A stretch of DNA of 64,000 bases. Origin: Arthrobacter frigidicola. Lineage in GTDB: Bacteria; Actinomycetota; Actinomycetes; Actinomycetales; Micrococcaceae. The position numbers and the translations under genes are program-made. Location of the stretch: NCBI GenBank assembly GCA_003602285.1, contig QZVU01000001.1, positions 186,001-250,000 on the forward strand, given 5' to 3'. The notes beneath the pieces were generated by a model that saw only the letters and a list, made by a program, of their open reading frames with translations, did no database searches and was not told where the DNA came from. The stretch's first letter is position 1; each line of letters begins with the position of its first letter. Shown one piece after another: positions 17,932-26,647 of this stretch.

Positions 17932-18735
17932 TCAGGGGCGCTGTGCGGCCACTTCCGGAATCAGGGACCGGACGCTCTCCGGCTGGTCGGAGAGCACGAC
18001 GATGTCGACCCGGCGGTTGAGCTTCAGGTCGGCCTCCGTGCGGCCATCGTTCAGGGGCCGGGATTCGCCGTAGCCGCTGGCTTCCATGCGGGTGCTCTCG
18101 ACGCCGCCCTGCTCGACCAGGTGCCGAACGACATTGACCGCCCGCGCGGTCGACAGTTCCCAGTCGAGCACGTAGCGGTCGTCGGGGAGCTTGGCGGTGT
18201 GGCCTTCGACGGTGACCTCGCGCGTCGTCGTCCGCAGCTCCGGCGCCGTCGCATCGAGCACGAGCTGCGCGGACGCCGTGAGTTCGGCCCGGTCGGGGTT
18301 GAAGAAGGTTTCTGAGCTGACCATGCGGACAGTGAGGCCGCGCTCGTCGAGGGTGAAGCGGACGGTGTCCTCGAGGCCCTCCTTCGTCAGGGCGGCGGTG
18401 ATGCGCTCCTTGATGGCTTCAAGGTCGTCCACTTCCTGGATGGCGAGCTCGAGGTCGGTGAGGTCCTCGCCCTCCTCCTCGGCCAGCTCCGGCGGCAGGA
18501 CGATGCCCTCGGCGGTATCGACCTTTCCGACGTTCTCGACGCCGAAGCCCGTGGCCAGGGAGTTCTTGAGCTTCTCGAACTTCGCCACGTCCACCGAGGA
18601 CATGGCGAACAGGACGATGAAAAGGCACATCAGCACGGTGACCATGTCCGCGTAGGACACGGCCCAGCGCTCGTCGGCGTGGAATTCCTCAAGCTGGCTC
18701 GCGCGGTAGCCGCGGCGCGGCCCCCTGCGGCTCAT
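17932..18735 (-). CDS. motB: Flagellar stator protein MotB
   Basis: 267 residues. One membrane helix (about 26-48) with the proton-binding aspartate at residue 30 in WAVSYADMVTVLM, an acidic plug and linker, and a C-terminal OmpA-like peptidoglycan-binding domain (about 140-255) ending NRRVDIVVL. MotB anchors the stator to the wall and carries the ion channel with MotA. The Asp and overall form fit a proton-driven MotB; sodium use cannot be excluded. The ATG overlaps the motA stop by four bases. Confidence 0.96.
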   Translation of the reverse strand: MSRRGPRRGYRASQLEEFHADERWAVSYADMVTVLMCLFIVLFAMSSVDVAKFEKLKNSLATGFGVENVGKVDTAEGIVLPPELAEEEGEDLTDLELAIQEVDDLEAIKERITAALTKEGLEDTVRFTLDERGLTVRMVSSETFFNPDRAELTASAQLVLDATAPELRTTTREVTVEGHTAKLPDDRYVLDWELSTARAVNVVRHLVEQGGVESTRMEASGYGESRPLNDGRTEADLKLNRRVDIVVLSDQPESVRSLIPEVAAQRP

Positions 18736-19538
18736 GCGGCCGCCTCAAGGTCGGAGGCGGTGGGGGGTCCTTCCTTCCGCTTCCCGCCCCGCTTGTGCGG
18801 AGGAATCATGGCGGTGAGGCGCTCGCCAAGGAGGATGGGCTGGGCCCCCTCCTGCACAGCGAGCAGTCCCTCCATTTGGAGGTTCATCTGTTCGAGTTCG
18901 AGTTCGGACAGCCGGGCCAGGCGCGCACCGATCGGCAGCCAGATGAAGTTGGCCGAGAGCAGGCCCCACAGGGTCGCCACGAAGGCCGCGGCGATCATGT
19001 GCCCGAGCTCTTCGGGGTTGGAGAGGTTCTCAAGGACATGGGTCAACGACACGACCGTGCCGACGATTCCGACGGTCGGGGCGTATCCGCCGAGGCTGTT
19101 GAAGAACTTGGAGACGGCGTGGTTCGCCTTCCGGCGGGTGCTGATTTCGTCCTCGAGCAGGATGCGCAGGTCCTCGCCGTCGGTGCCGTCGGCGATGTTC
19201 TGCAGGCCGTTCTTCATGAACGGATCGTCGGTTTCGGCCGCCTCGGCCTCGAGGGCCAGCAGTCCGTCGGCGCGGGCCTTCTCCGCGAACCGGATGATCT
19301 GGTCAACGCTTTCCTGGGGTGAGTCGGTCCGGCCGCGGAACGCCTTGGGCAGGGACTTCACCGCCTGGATGACGTCCTTGATGGTCGAGCTGGCGATGCC
19401 GATGGCGATGGTGGCGCCGAGCACCAGGATCATCGGGGCGGGCAGCAGCAGGGAGCTGACGTGGGCGCCCTCCATGAAGATCATGGCGTAAAGGGAGCCG
19501 AACGCGAGGAGGAGACCGATCAGGGTTGCGGGATCCAT
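18732..19538 (-). CDS. motA: Flagellar stator protein MotA
   Basis: 268 residues from the ATG at 19538, four membrane helices (about 2-20, 30-50, 145-170, 180-205) and the cytoplasmic loop that touches FliG. The conserved MotA segment AVSKFFNSLGGYAPTVGIVG precedes helix 3. The ATG is four bases downstream of the flbD stop with AGAAAG before it; a longer frame reaching 19598 would overlap flbD without family support. Confidence 0.96.
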   Translation of the reverse strand: MDPATLIGLLLAFGSLYAMIFMEGAHVSSLLLPAPMILVLGATIAIGIASSTIKDVIQAVKSLPKAFRGRTDSPQESVDQIIRFAEKARADGLLALEAEAAETDDPFMKNGLQNIADGTDGEDLRILLEDEISTRRKANHAVSKFFNSLGGYAPTVGIVGTVVSLTHVLENLSNPEELGHMIAAAFVATLWGLLSANFIWLPIGARLARLSELELEQMNLQMEGLLAVQEGAQPILLGERLTAMIPPHKRGGKRKEGPPTASDLEAAA

Positions 19539-19542
19539 GGCG

Positions 19543-19890
19543 CTACTTTCTGGGGCGCTGGCCGGCGGGACCGGGCAGGACGTCGTGCGGGTGGACAATG
19601 CTCAGGTGCGTCGGTTCCCGCCCTGTCTCGGCGCGGGCCTCCGTGCCGGTTCCCGGCCCGGTGAGGCTTCCTGCGGCGTCGCCGGCGTCGGCCAAACGGT
19701 GGGCGTAGGTGAGGACCCGGGCGCGGAATTCGACGACGAGCGTGATCACCTCATCGAGGGACTCGGTGACGATGTGCCGCATCCCGTTGACCATGACCAG
19801 CGTGGTGTCGGGGCTGGCATGGATGCGCTCCACGAGATCGGGGTTGATGCCGAACCGGTCGGTGCCGTTCAGCCGGGTCAGGACAATCAT
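19543..19890 (-). CDS. flbD: FlbD family flagellar protein
   Basis: 115 residues. The first 65 match the small FlbD family found before motA in Gram-positive bacteria (MIVLTRLNGTDRFGINPDLV, then VTESLDEVITLVVEFR). This is not the Caulobacter response regulator of the same name. The last 50 residues are low-complexity. ATG at 19890. The first gene of the flbD-motA-motB unit, about 58 bases downstream of a FliA-type promoter. The function of the family is not established. Confidence 0.88.
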   Translation of the reverse strand: MIVLTRLNGTDRFGINPDLVERIHASPDTTLVMVNGMRHIVTESLDEVITLVVEFRARVLTYAHRLADAGDAAGSLTGPGTGTEARAETGREPTHLSIVHPHDVLPGPAGQRPRK

Positions 19891-19947
19891 GGGTTCCGTT
19901 TCCGCGCGTTCTCGTGTCGGCGGCCCGGGCGGGCTGCTCCTTTGTAA

Positions 19948-19975
19948 CAGTCGGCAGCCGGGGTGGTTTCGTAAG
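19948..19975 (-). promoter_or_regulatory. FliA-type promoter of flbD-motA-motB
   Basis: On the minus strand: CTTAC (19975-19971), 16 bases, CCGACTG (19954-19948). The predicted transcript starts about 50 bases before flbD. The -10 differs from the other sites by C at the fifth position. Confidence 0.6.
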
Positions 19976-20037
19976 GTGCAGGGGCCCGGGCGGACGGCGG
20001 CCGTCGTCTCCAAAGGGCCGGCGCTGCAGGACCTCCT

Positions 20038-20102
20038 CCGCCGAAACTGCAGCTCACCACGCTTTCCCGGCCCCGAAGGGTGGTTATCTGCAGTCTCGGC
20101 GG
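20038..20102. repeat. 65-bp palindromic repeat element, copy 1
   Basis: Ends are a 15-base inverted repeat with one mismatch (CCGCCGAAACTGCAG and CTGCAGTCTCGGCGG). Inside are ACCAC/GTGGT arms and a short CCC/GGG hairpin; read leftward its loop is UUCG. 63 of 65 bases match copy 2. It lies between the flgE stop and the FliA-type promoter of flbD, so its RNA could end the upstream operon transcript. It resembles REP-type intergenic elements. Confidence 0.85.
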
Positions 20103-20131
20103 GACGGAGACTTTGGCGTGCACCCCGCCCC

Positions 20132-20196
20132 CCGCCGAAACTGCAGCTCACCACGCTTTCCCTGCCCCGAAGGGTGGTTATCTGCAGTGTCGGCGG
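20132..20196. repeat. 65-bp palindromic repeat element, copy 2
   Basis: Same orientation as copy 1, starting 94 bases further on. Differences are one base in the inner loop and one in the right arm (GTGTCGGCGG instead of GTCTCGGCGG), so each copy keeps its folding potential. The whole gap 19891-20241 holds only these two elements, the flbD promoter and leader, and no gene. Confidence 0.85.
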
Positions 20197-20241
20197 GAAG
20201 CCGGCGGGCCGCCGGGAAGGGTCCCGACGGCGGGCGCGGGA

Positions 20242-21414
20242 CTACCGCTTCAGGTTGGTCAGTTCCTGGAGGACCTCGTCGGAGGTGGTGATGACGCGCG
20301 CGTTGGACTGGAACCCGCGCTGGGCCACGATGAGGTTCGTGAACTCCTGCGACAGGTCCACATTGGACATTTCCAGGAAACCGCTGGCGATGGTGCCGAA
20401 TCCGGGCGAACCGGCGGTGCCGAGCGTCGGGTTGCCGGAGTTGGCGGTGACCCGGAAGGTGGAACCGCCGGCCTTCTCCAGCCCGCCGGGGTTGGTGAAG
20501 GTAGCCAGGGCGATCTGGCCGATGACGATCCGGCTGCCGTTGCTGAACGCGCCGGTGATACTGCCGTCCTTGCCCAGGGCGAAGGACTCGAGGGTACCAG
20601 CGGCGCGGCCGTCCTGCGCCGAGACCTTCACCGTGCTCAGGCCCGCGAAGCCGGTCACCCCGGTGAGGTCGACGTCGACGCCGCCGACGGTCAGCGCACC
20701 GCCTCCGGTGAGCTTGCCGTCGGTGAAGGTGAGGGCCGTGGTGCCCGTGGCCGCGCCATCGGCACCGTTGACATTCCAGCCGCCGGCGGTGCGGGTGAAG
20801 GTCAGGGACAGGGTGCGCACGTTGCCCGAGGCGTCGTAGACCTTCACATCGCGCACCAGGGAGGATCCGACGGCGGATTCGGCCGGCAGGTTGCCGTCGA
20901 TGGTCGCACTGCTGGTTGCCACGGCCGGGGCGGTGTTCTGGCCCAGCACGATGTTGCTGACGGCTCCGCCTTTCTGCACGACGCCGTTGACGGCGGGCCA
21001 GCCCTGGAGGAAGGCTCCGTCGGGGGTGACCAGGCGCCCGCGCTCGTCGAAGTCCGCGTCGAAGGAACCGGCCCGGCTGTACACCTGCTGGCCGCCGGAG
21101 TTCAGCACGAAGAAGCCGTCGCCGGAGATCATCAGGTCCGTTGCCTTGCCGGTGGCCTGCGCGGAGCCCTGGGCGAAGTTCGTCGAAATGCCGGCGACCT
21201 GCACGCCCAGGCCAACCTGGGCGGGGTTGGTACCGCCGCGGTTGTCGTCACCGCCGCCGGCCGCCTGCTGCAGCTGCGAGAGGGTGTCCTGGAACTGCAC
21301 GGAGGAGGACTTGAAGCCATTGGTGTTGACGTTCGCGATGTTGTTGCCGGTGACATCGAGCATCGTCTGGTGGGAACGCATGCCGGAGATGCCGGAGAAG
21401 AGTGAGCGGAGCAT
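20242..21414 (-). CDS. flgE: Flagellar hook protein FlgE
   Basis: 390 residues, secreted by the flagellar export system. The N-terminus has the rod/hook signature MLRSLFSGISGMRSHQTMLD and GNNIANVNTNGFKSSSVQFQD; the C-terminus has SNVDLSQEFTNLIVAQRGFQ and ends ITTSDEVLQELTNLKR. It is the only long hook/rod-type protein in the locus (no FlgF or FlgG). ATG at 21414 with AAGGAAG upstream. Confidence 0.96.
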   Translation of the reverse strand: MLRSLFSGISGMRSHQTMLDVTGNNIANVNTNGFKSSSVQFQDTLSQLQQAAGGGDDNRGGTNPAQVGLGVQVAGISTNFAQGSAQATGKATDLMISGDGFFVLNSGGQQVYSRAGSFDADFDERGRLVTPDGAFLQGWPAVNGVVQKGGAVSNIVLGQNTAPAVATSSATIDGNLPAESAVGSSLVRDVKVYDASGNVRTLSLTFTRTAGGWNVNGADGAATGTTALTFTDGKLTGGGALTVGGVDVDLTGVTGFAGLSTVKVSAQDGRAAGTLESFALGKDGSITGAFSNGSRIVIGQIALATFTNPGGLEKAGGSTFRVTANSGNPTLGTAGSPGFGTIASGFLEMSNVDLSQEFTNLIVAQRGFQSNARVITTSDEVLQELTNLKR

Positions 21415-21456
21415 GATGCTTCCTTCCGAAAGGGGTGGAGTGCGGGGCTGGTGATG

Positions 21457-21870
21457 CTAGGAGACGATGCCGGAGATCTGGTCCAGGGGGACCGTCGCGT
21501 CACCGACCTTGACGCGGGGGACGGCGCCTTCGAAGGAGACCGAGGTCGCGGTGCCGGTGACCTCGGTGCCGTCCTCCTTGGCGTAGCTGACCTTCTTGCC
21601 GATGAGCGCGGCCGCGGCCGCCCGCATCTGCAGGCCGAACGCCTCCTCGCCCTGGGCGGAGAGTTCGGTGAGCCGCTCCATCATGGCCAGCTGCGTGGTC
21701 TGGCCGATCATGGCGTTGGTGTCCATGGGGGAGCCGGGGTCCTGGTGCTGCAGCTGCGTGACGAGCAGGGTCATGAAGACCTTGCTGTCCATCTGCTGCT
21801 GCGGCACGCGGGACGGCGCCGTGGCGTACATCCCGCCTGGGGCCGGCGCTGCTACTGGATCGATGGGCAC
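21457..21870 (-). CDS. flgD: Flagellar hook assembly protein FlgD (cap)
   Basis: 137 residues, a short FlgD containing the N-terminal hook-capping segment QQQMDSKVFMTLLVTQLQHQ and DPGSPMDTNAMIGQTTQLAM, followed by a minimal C-terminal domain that lacks the Ig-like part of longer FlgD proteins. GTG start at 21870 with GGAG five bases upstream. It caps the growing hook and is not part of the finished structure. Confidence 0.94.
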   Translation of the reverse strand: MPIDPVAAPAPGGMYATAPSRVPQQQMDSKVFMTLLVTQLQHQDPGSPMDTNAMIGQTTQLAMMERLTELSAQGEEAFGLQMRAAAAALIGKKVSYAKEDGTEVTGTATSVSFEGAVPRVKVGDATVPLDQISGIVS

Positions 21871-21884
21871 GGATTCTCCATTTC

Positions 21885-23600
21885 TCAGGCCATCACATTT
21901 AGTGAGGGCGCGTCGTCGGAAAGGCGGGGGCGGCGGTCGGGCTGCCGGGCGTCGTCGTCCCGGCCCGCGGGGGACCGGCCCGGGTGCTGCTGGGCTGGAC
22001 CGCGCCGTGAGCCCTCCGCCCCCGGTTCGCCGGGCTGGTTGCGGGAGGACAGATCGAGGCTGGCGTTGAGGCCGGAGCCGGCCAGGTCCCGCTTGAGCTC
22101 AACGAGCACCGCCTTCAGGGCGTCCCTGGCTCCATCGGTGGGAGCGAAGAGCTCGACCCGGACGCTGCTGTCCGCACCAATGAGTGCTCGGACCGTCACC
22201 GGGCCGAGGTCCTCGGGGGTGACCTTCAGCACCAGAACGTGCTCGCCCGGGGCCTTGCCCGCCAGGGCCGTCACCGGCCGGGACAGCTGGGCGGCGAGGG
22301 CGGCCGGCGGCGGGGCGGGAGCGGCAGCGGTCCCGGTGCCCGGCACTGGAGCTACGGTCGGCACCTGGAGGCCGACGGCGGGAGGCTGGAGTCCCGGGAC
22401 CGGTCCCTGCAGGTGCGGCGCGGCCCCCGTGGGGGTGGCCGGTGCCTGGCCGGCGGGCGCGGGGGCGCCGGAGGCCGATGCGGACGCTCCGGTGGCGGTG
22501 CCTGCGCTGTCGGTGCCCGTGGGGCCGGGGTGGAACGCCGCACCGGCAGAGGCTGGTGCGGCGGGATCGGAAGGCACGGCGGCGCCGGCCGCGGGCGCCG
22601 GCTGCGGCCCGGCCGCCGGCACCGGCCCGGGGGCACCGGACGGCTGAGCGGCGAGTGGACTGGAAGTGGTGCCCCCTCCTGCCGCGGCAGCGGAGGATGC
22701 CGCGGCGGGTGCCTGCCCGGGCAGCGCGGGTGCTGCCGGGATCCAGATACGGGGTCCGGCCGCCGCTCCTGCGCCGGCCGGTGCGGCGGTGACTGCCGAT
22801 GCCGCCGTCCCGGCACCGGGCAGGACTCCCAGTAGCGCCTCGCGGTGGGCGGTAGGCACGGTGGCCCCTCCGGTCGTCCGCCCGGTGGGCGCTCCGTCCG
22901 TGCCGGGTGCCTGGGCGCCGGCTGTCGAGGGGATGATGCCGGTGCCGGTGGCTGTGGTCCCTTCCGGAGCGGAACCGCCAGAGGTTACGGCGCCCGGGGC
23001 GCCGAGCCCGGCGACGGCCACGCCAGTCGAAACCGCGCCGGCCAATACTGCGCCGGCGGGAACCGTGTCGGCAGCAACCGTGCCGGCCGCTTCGGCTGAC
23101 GCGGCGGTGTCCTGTGCCGAGTGCCCGGAGGTGCCGTCGGTGGGTTCGGCCCCGCCAGCAGGTGAACCGGTCGGTGCGGTGCCATTGACATTGCTGGACG
23201 CCTGCGGGCCCGCACCGGGTCCGCCTACACCTGCCTCACCCGACGTCGTGCCGGTGGAACCGGTGAGGGAATCGGCAGATGCGGCGAAATCGGCCGGGCG
23301 GCGCGCTCCGGCAGGATCCGGACGTCCAGCGCCGCGGTCCGTCGCGCTGCGGTCGGTGGCACTGCGGTCGGTTGTGCTGCGGTCGGTTGTGCTGCGTTCC
23401 CCCGGGGGACGGCCCGCCCCGGCACTGCGGTCGGCCGCGGAACCCGTGCGGCCGGCTGGCCGCGTCAACGCCTCGCCGAGGGCCGAGGCAAAGGCCCCGG
23501 CCTCGCCGGCACCCGACCTGCTGCCCGGCCGGGCCGCCGGCGCCGATGCGGGTGTAGACGCCCCGGCCGTCCCGCGCAGGCCCAGCGCCGAACCGCTCAT
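21885..23600 (-). CDS. fliK: Flagellar hook-length control protein FliK
   Basis: About 571 residues from the ATG at 23600 (which overlaps the stop of the upstream peptidase gene). The first 430 are a low-complexity Ala/Gly/Pro/Thr-rich ruler with a TDRS-type five-residue repeat. The conserved C-terminal domain lies near residues 450-550 (KAPGEHVLVLKVTPEDLGPV, a FliK/Flg_hook signature) and contacts FlhB for the specificity switch. Identification rests on this C-terminal segment and position before flgD. Confidence 0.9.
   Translation of the reverse strand: MSGSALGLRGTAGASTPASAPAARPGSRSGAGEAGAFASALGEALTRPAGRTGSAADRSAGAGRPPGERSTTDRSTTDRSATDRSATDRGAGRPDPAGARRPADFAASADSLTGSTGTTSGEAGVGGPGAGPQASSNVNGTAPTGSPAGGAEPTDGTSGHSAQDTAASAEAAGTVAADTVPAGAVLAGAVSTGVAVAGLGAPGAVTSGGSAPEGTTATGTGIIPSTAGAQAPGTDGAPTGRTTGGATVPTAHREALLGVLPGAGTAASAVTAAPAGAGAAAGPRIWIPAAPALPGQAPAAASSAAAAGGGTTSSPLAAQPSGAPGPVPAAGPQPAPAAGAAVPSDPAAPASAGAAFHPGPTGTDSAGTATGASASASGAPAPAGQAPATPTGAAPHLQGPVPGLQPPAVGLQVPTVAPVPGTGTAAAPAPPPAALAAQLSRPVTALAGKAPGEHVLVLKVTPEDLGPVTVRALIGADSSVRVELFAPTDGARDALKAVLVELKRDLAGSGLNASLDLSSRNQPGEPGAEGSRRGPAQQHPGRSPAGRDDDARQPDRRPRLSDDAPSLNVMA
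23341..23400. repeat. 15-bp tandem repeat inside fliK (four units)
   Basis: Exactly 60 bases made of four 15-base units with the core CTGCGGTCGG, in frame. They encode TTDRS/ATDRS repeats in the ruler region of FliK. Gain or loss of units would change protein length by five residues without a frameshift. Confidence 0.8.
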
Positions 23601-24283
23601 TGTGCGGCTCCGGTGGAAGCCGCACCGAAGGAGGAACCGGCGGGCAGGATGCGCCGGATGGCCGTGACGTTCCCGTCGTTCTCCCACGCGTCGCGGATCT
23701 GGATGGTCGAGCCGGGCTGGGGGGCGTCGACGGCCTTGCCGTTGCCCAGGTAAATCGACACGTGCCCGGTGTTGAAGGTGAACAACAGGTCGCCGGGGCG
23801 CGCCTCGGCCATCGAGGCCACGGGCGTGCCCTGGTTGACCTGGTCCCAGGTGGTGCGGGGCAGTTCGTAGCCAAGGTCCCGGAAGACGTGCTGGACGAAG
23901 CTCGAGCAGTCGAGCCCGGCCGCCGGGTCGTTGCCGCCCCAGATGTAGGGCAGGCCCAGGTATTTCCGGGCCGCGGCCTCAACCGAGGACGCCGAACCGC
24001 CGCCGGAGCCTCCAGCGGCCGGAGCAGCCGGAGCGGCCGCACCGGTGAGGCCGGGCACGCCCGGGACCGCGGACACACCGGCGCCACCGGCGGTTACCCC
24101 GGCGTTCGACAGCGCCTCGGCGAACATCGACGCGTTGGCCGCCGCCTCGGCGGCCGCCGCGGGGGAGACCTTGCCGGCGCTGCCCGGGGCCTCGGCGGCG
24201 GCCGGGGCCCCCATTGAGGAATTGAGGGTACCGAGGGTGCCCTGGATCTGCTGGATCCGCTCAAGGGCGGTGGCCATGCTCAT
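23597..24283 (-). CDS. NlpC/P60 (C40) peptidoglycan endopeptidase in the flagellar operon
   Basis: 228 residues. After about 95 residues of Ala-rich linker comes an NlpC/P60 domain (about 98-215) with catalytic Cys126 in GLDCSSFVQHVF and His174 in GHVSIYLG. No classical signal peptide is seen, so it may be exported by the flagellar apparatus. The gene overlaps fliJ and fliK by four bases on each side. By position it probably opens the wall for the rod, the job done by the FlgJ muramidase in proteobacteria. The substrate bond is inferred from the family (peptide stem cleavage). Confidence 0.9.
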   Translation of the reverse strand: MSMATALERIQQIQGTLGTLNSSMGAPAAAEAPGSAGKVSPAAAAEAAANASMFAEALSNAGVTAGGAGVSAVPGVPGLTGAAAPAAPAAGGSGGGSASSVEAAARKYLGLPYIWGGNDPAAGLDCSSFVQHVFRDLGYELPRTTWDQVNQGTPVASMAEARPGDLLFTFNTGHVSIYLGNGKAVDAPQPGSTIQIRDAWENDGNVTAIRRILPAGSSFGAASTGAAQ

Positions 24284-24711
24284 CGCCCGCCACCCCGCGC
24301 CGCATGCCGGGCCGATGAGGTGAGCTCATCGAGGAACAGCTGCTCGGCCCGGAGGTCGGCCGCGGCTTCGAGCACCGAATGCTTCGCCTCGAGTTTTTCC
24401 AGCCCGATCGAGCGTGCACGGGCCGTGGAAAACGCTGCCTGTGCCTGCTCGGCCGATTCGCGGCGGGTGCGTTCGAGCGCCTCGAGATCCGCGAGCAGGT
24501 TGCGCGCCGCGGCCCGGGATGCGGCGATCGCCGCGAGGGTCTCGGGGCTCGTGGGCTCCGACCCGGTGGTCTCGAGGTCGGTGCGTGCCTTCGCCTGCCG
24601 ATGGGCGGTTTCGGCGACCCGTGCGTTCGCCGCGGCGAGGTCGCCGGCGGCCTCGTCCTGTTCGAGCTGGCGCAGGCGGAGCAGCCCGGCGAGCCGGAAG
24701 GTCTGGGTCAT
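24280..24711 (-). CDS. fliJ: Flagellar export chaperone/stalk protein FliJ
   Basis: 143 residues, almost entirely a two-helix coiled coil (RLAGLLRLRQLEQDEAAGDL at the start), as in FliJ, which links the FliI ATPase ring to FlhA. Sequence conservation is low; the fit comes from size, coiled coil and position directly after fliI with a four-base overlap. Confidence 0.85.
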   Translation of the reverse strand: MTQTFRLAGLLRLRQLEQDEAAGDLAAANARVAETAHRQAKARTDLETTGSEPTSPETLAAIAASRAAARNLLADLEALERTRRESAEQAQAAFSTARARSIGLEKLEAKHSVLEAAADLRAEQLFLDELTSSARHAARGGGR

Positions 24712-26042
24712 TGGATACCTCCGAGGGAGTGGGCGAGGAGGGCGAGTCGGTTCCAGGCATCCGCGGTCGGCGTCTGGTCGTCCATGCCCTGCTGAAGGAA
24801 GGCGTTGATCTGGTTTTCGTTGGCCAGCGCCGCGTCGACGAGCGGGTTGGAGCCGCTGCGGTAGGCGCCGACGTCGATCAGGTCCTGGGCCTGGCGCCGG
24901 GCGGCGAGGACCTTCCGCAGGGTCAGGGCAAGGCTGCTGTATTCCTTAGGGTTGACCTTCGAGGCGACGCGGGAGATCGACCCGAGGACGTCGATCGAGG
25001 GGAAGTGCCCGGCCACGGCCAGCCGGCGGTCGAGGACGAGGTGGCCGTCGAGGATGGAGCGTGCGGCGTCGGCGATTGGTTCGTTGTGGTCGTCCCCGTC
25101 CACCAGCACCGTGTACATACCGGTGACCGAGCCTGAGGTGTCGGTGCCGGCGCGTTCGAGCAGCCGGGAGAGCACGGAGAAGGTGGACGGCGGGTAGCCG
25201 CGGGTGGCGGGAGGCTCCCCGACGGACAGGCCGATCTCCCGCTGTGCCATGGCCACCCGGGTCAGGGAATCCATCAGCAGGACGACGTCGGCCCCGCGGT
25301 CGCGGAAGGACTCGGCGATGCGGGTGGCGGTAAACGCCGCCCGCAGGCGCATCAGGGCGGGTTCGTCCGAAGTTGCGACGACGACGATGGAGCGGGCCAG
25401 ACCCTCGGCGCCCAGGTCGTCCTCAAGGAATTCGCGCACCTCCCGGCCGCGCTCGCCGACGAGCGCGATCACTGAGACCTCGGCGTCGGTGCCGCGGGCG
25501 ATCATCGACAGTAGCGAGGACTTGCCGACGCCGGAGCCGGCGAACAGGCCCATGCGCTGGCCCTTTCCGATGGTGGTCAGGGTGTCGACCGCGCGCACGC
25601 CGGTGGCGAGCACATCGGTGATCCGGGCCCGTCCCATGGCGCTTGGGGATTCCTTGTCGAGCGCCACGAAGCCGTCCGCGTCCACCGGGCCGCGGCCGTC
25701 GATGGGCCGGCCCAGCCCGTCGAGCACCCGGCCGAAGAGCCCGGCGCCGGTGGGCACGAGGACGGCCGCCGTGGCGGCGCGCACCGGCAAGCCGGTGCCG
25801 AGGCCGCTGACCGGGGCGAGCGGCATGCAGCGCAGCCGGGGCCCCTCGGCGGCAACGACCTCGGTGATGACGTCCCGGCCGCCGTCGCCGACGGTCAGCA
25901 GGTCCCCGACGGCGCCGGCCAGCCCGGACACCTCGAGGCCGAGACCGACGACGGAGGTGACGGTGCCGACCTGTTCGGGGGCGCCCACGCGCACCGCGGT
26001 GGCGAAGCGTCCGGCGTGCGGCCGCCACGCCGTCGTACTCAT
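24708..26042 (-). CDS. fliI: Flagellum-specific ATPase FliI
   Basis: 444 residues from the ATG at 26042. F1-ATPase-like enzyme that unloads export substrates. Walker A GLFAGSGVGKSSLLS near residue 165, Walker B DVVLLMDSLTRVAMAQRE near 245, then GEPPATRGYPPSTFSVLSRL. The ATG overlaps the fliH stop by four bases. Longer upstream reading is in another family frame and not supported. Confidence 0.97.
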   Translation of the reverse strand: MSTTAWRPHAGRFATAVRVGAPEQVGTVTSVVGLGLEVSGLAGAVGDLLTVGDGGRDVITEVVAAEGPRLRCMPLAPVSGLGTGLPVRAATAAVLVPTGAGLFGRVLDGLGRPIDGRGPVDADGFVALDKESPSAMGRARITDVLATGVRAVDTLTTIGKGQRMGLFAGSGVGKSSLLSMIARGTDAEVSVIALVGERGREVREFLEDDLGAEGLARSIVVVATSDEPALMRLRAAFTATRIAESFRDRGADVVLLMDSLTRVAMAQREIGLSVGEPPATRGYPPSTFSVLSRLLERAGTDTSGSVTGMYTVLVDGDDHNEPIADAARSILDGHLVLDRRLAVAGHFPSIDVLGSISRVASKVNPKEYSSLALTLRKVLAARRQAQDLIDVGAYRSGSNPLVDAALANENQINAFLQQGMDDQTPTADAWNRLALLAHSLGGIQ

Positions 26043-26647
26043 GCGGCACCGCCGGCCAGGGCGGCGCGGACCCGGGCGACCGCGGTGCCGATCCGCGCGT
26101 CGAGGAACCCGTCGGGGTATTCGGCCACCGCGTCCCCGGCGGCCAGGGCGGGGTCGGCGACCAGCTGCACCTCCGACGGGCACACCCCGGCCGCGGTCAG
26201 CCGGGCCAGGTCGGACGGGTGAAGCCGCATCGTGTGGACGGCGAAGGGCAGCGGCGCGTTCAGCGCACGGGCCACGATGGACCGGGTGGAGTTTTCGCCG
26301 TCGGCCAGCTCGTAGCCGATCACGGCCTCGGCCAGCTCAAACGCCGCCGCGGTGAGGGCGTCCTCGACGGAGTCGATCACCGGAACGGAGGCTGCGGTGA
26401 GGGCCGAGGCGGCCGAGCGCAGCACTCCGAGGGCCGCGTCGATGCGCGCGGACGCCGAGCGGGCCGCCGCGAGCCGTTCCTCCTCGGCCTGCTCCGCCGC
26501 CGCGGCGGCATGGGCCGCCGCCTCCCGCAGACCGGCCGCGTAACCCGCGGCGTGGCCGCGGACGCGGCTTTCGGCCTCGAGACGTTCGCGCTCGGGGTCG
26601 CGCAGCGAGGGGTAGGCGAGAGGGGAGAAGGCCGGCTCAGTAGACAA
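26039..26647 (-). CDS. fliH: Flagellar assembly protein FliH
   Basis: About 202 residues from a TTG at 26647, chosen because GAGGAGG lies six to seven bases before it inside the end of fliG. An Ala/Glu-rich coiled coil (about 20-90) is followed by the conserved C-terminal region (VARALNAPLPFAVHTMRLHP). FliH tethers and regulates FliI. It overlaps fliG by 11 bases and fliI by four. Confidence 0.88.
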   Translation of the reverse strand: MSTEPAFSPLAYPSLRDPERERLEAESRVRGHAAGYAAGLREAAAHAAAAAEQAEEERLAAARSASARIDAALGVLRSAASALTAASVPVIDSVEDALTAAAFELAEAVIGYELADGENSTRSIVARALNAPLPFAVHTMRLHPSDLARLTAAGVCPSEVQLVADPALAAGDAVAEYPDGFLDARIGTAVARVRAALAGGAA

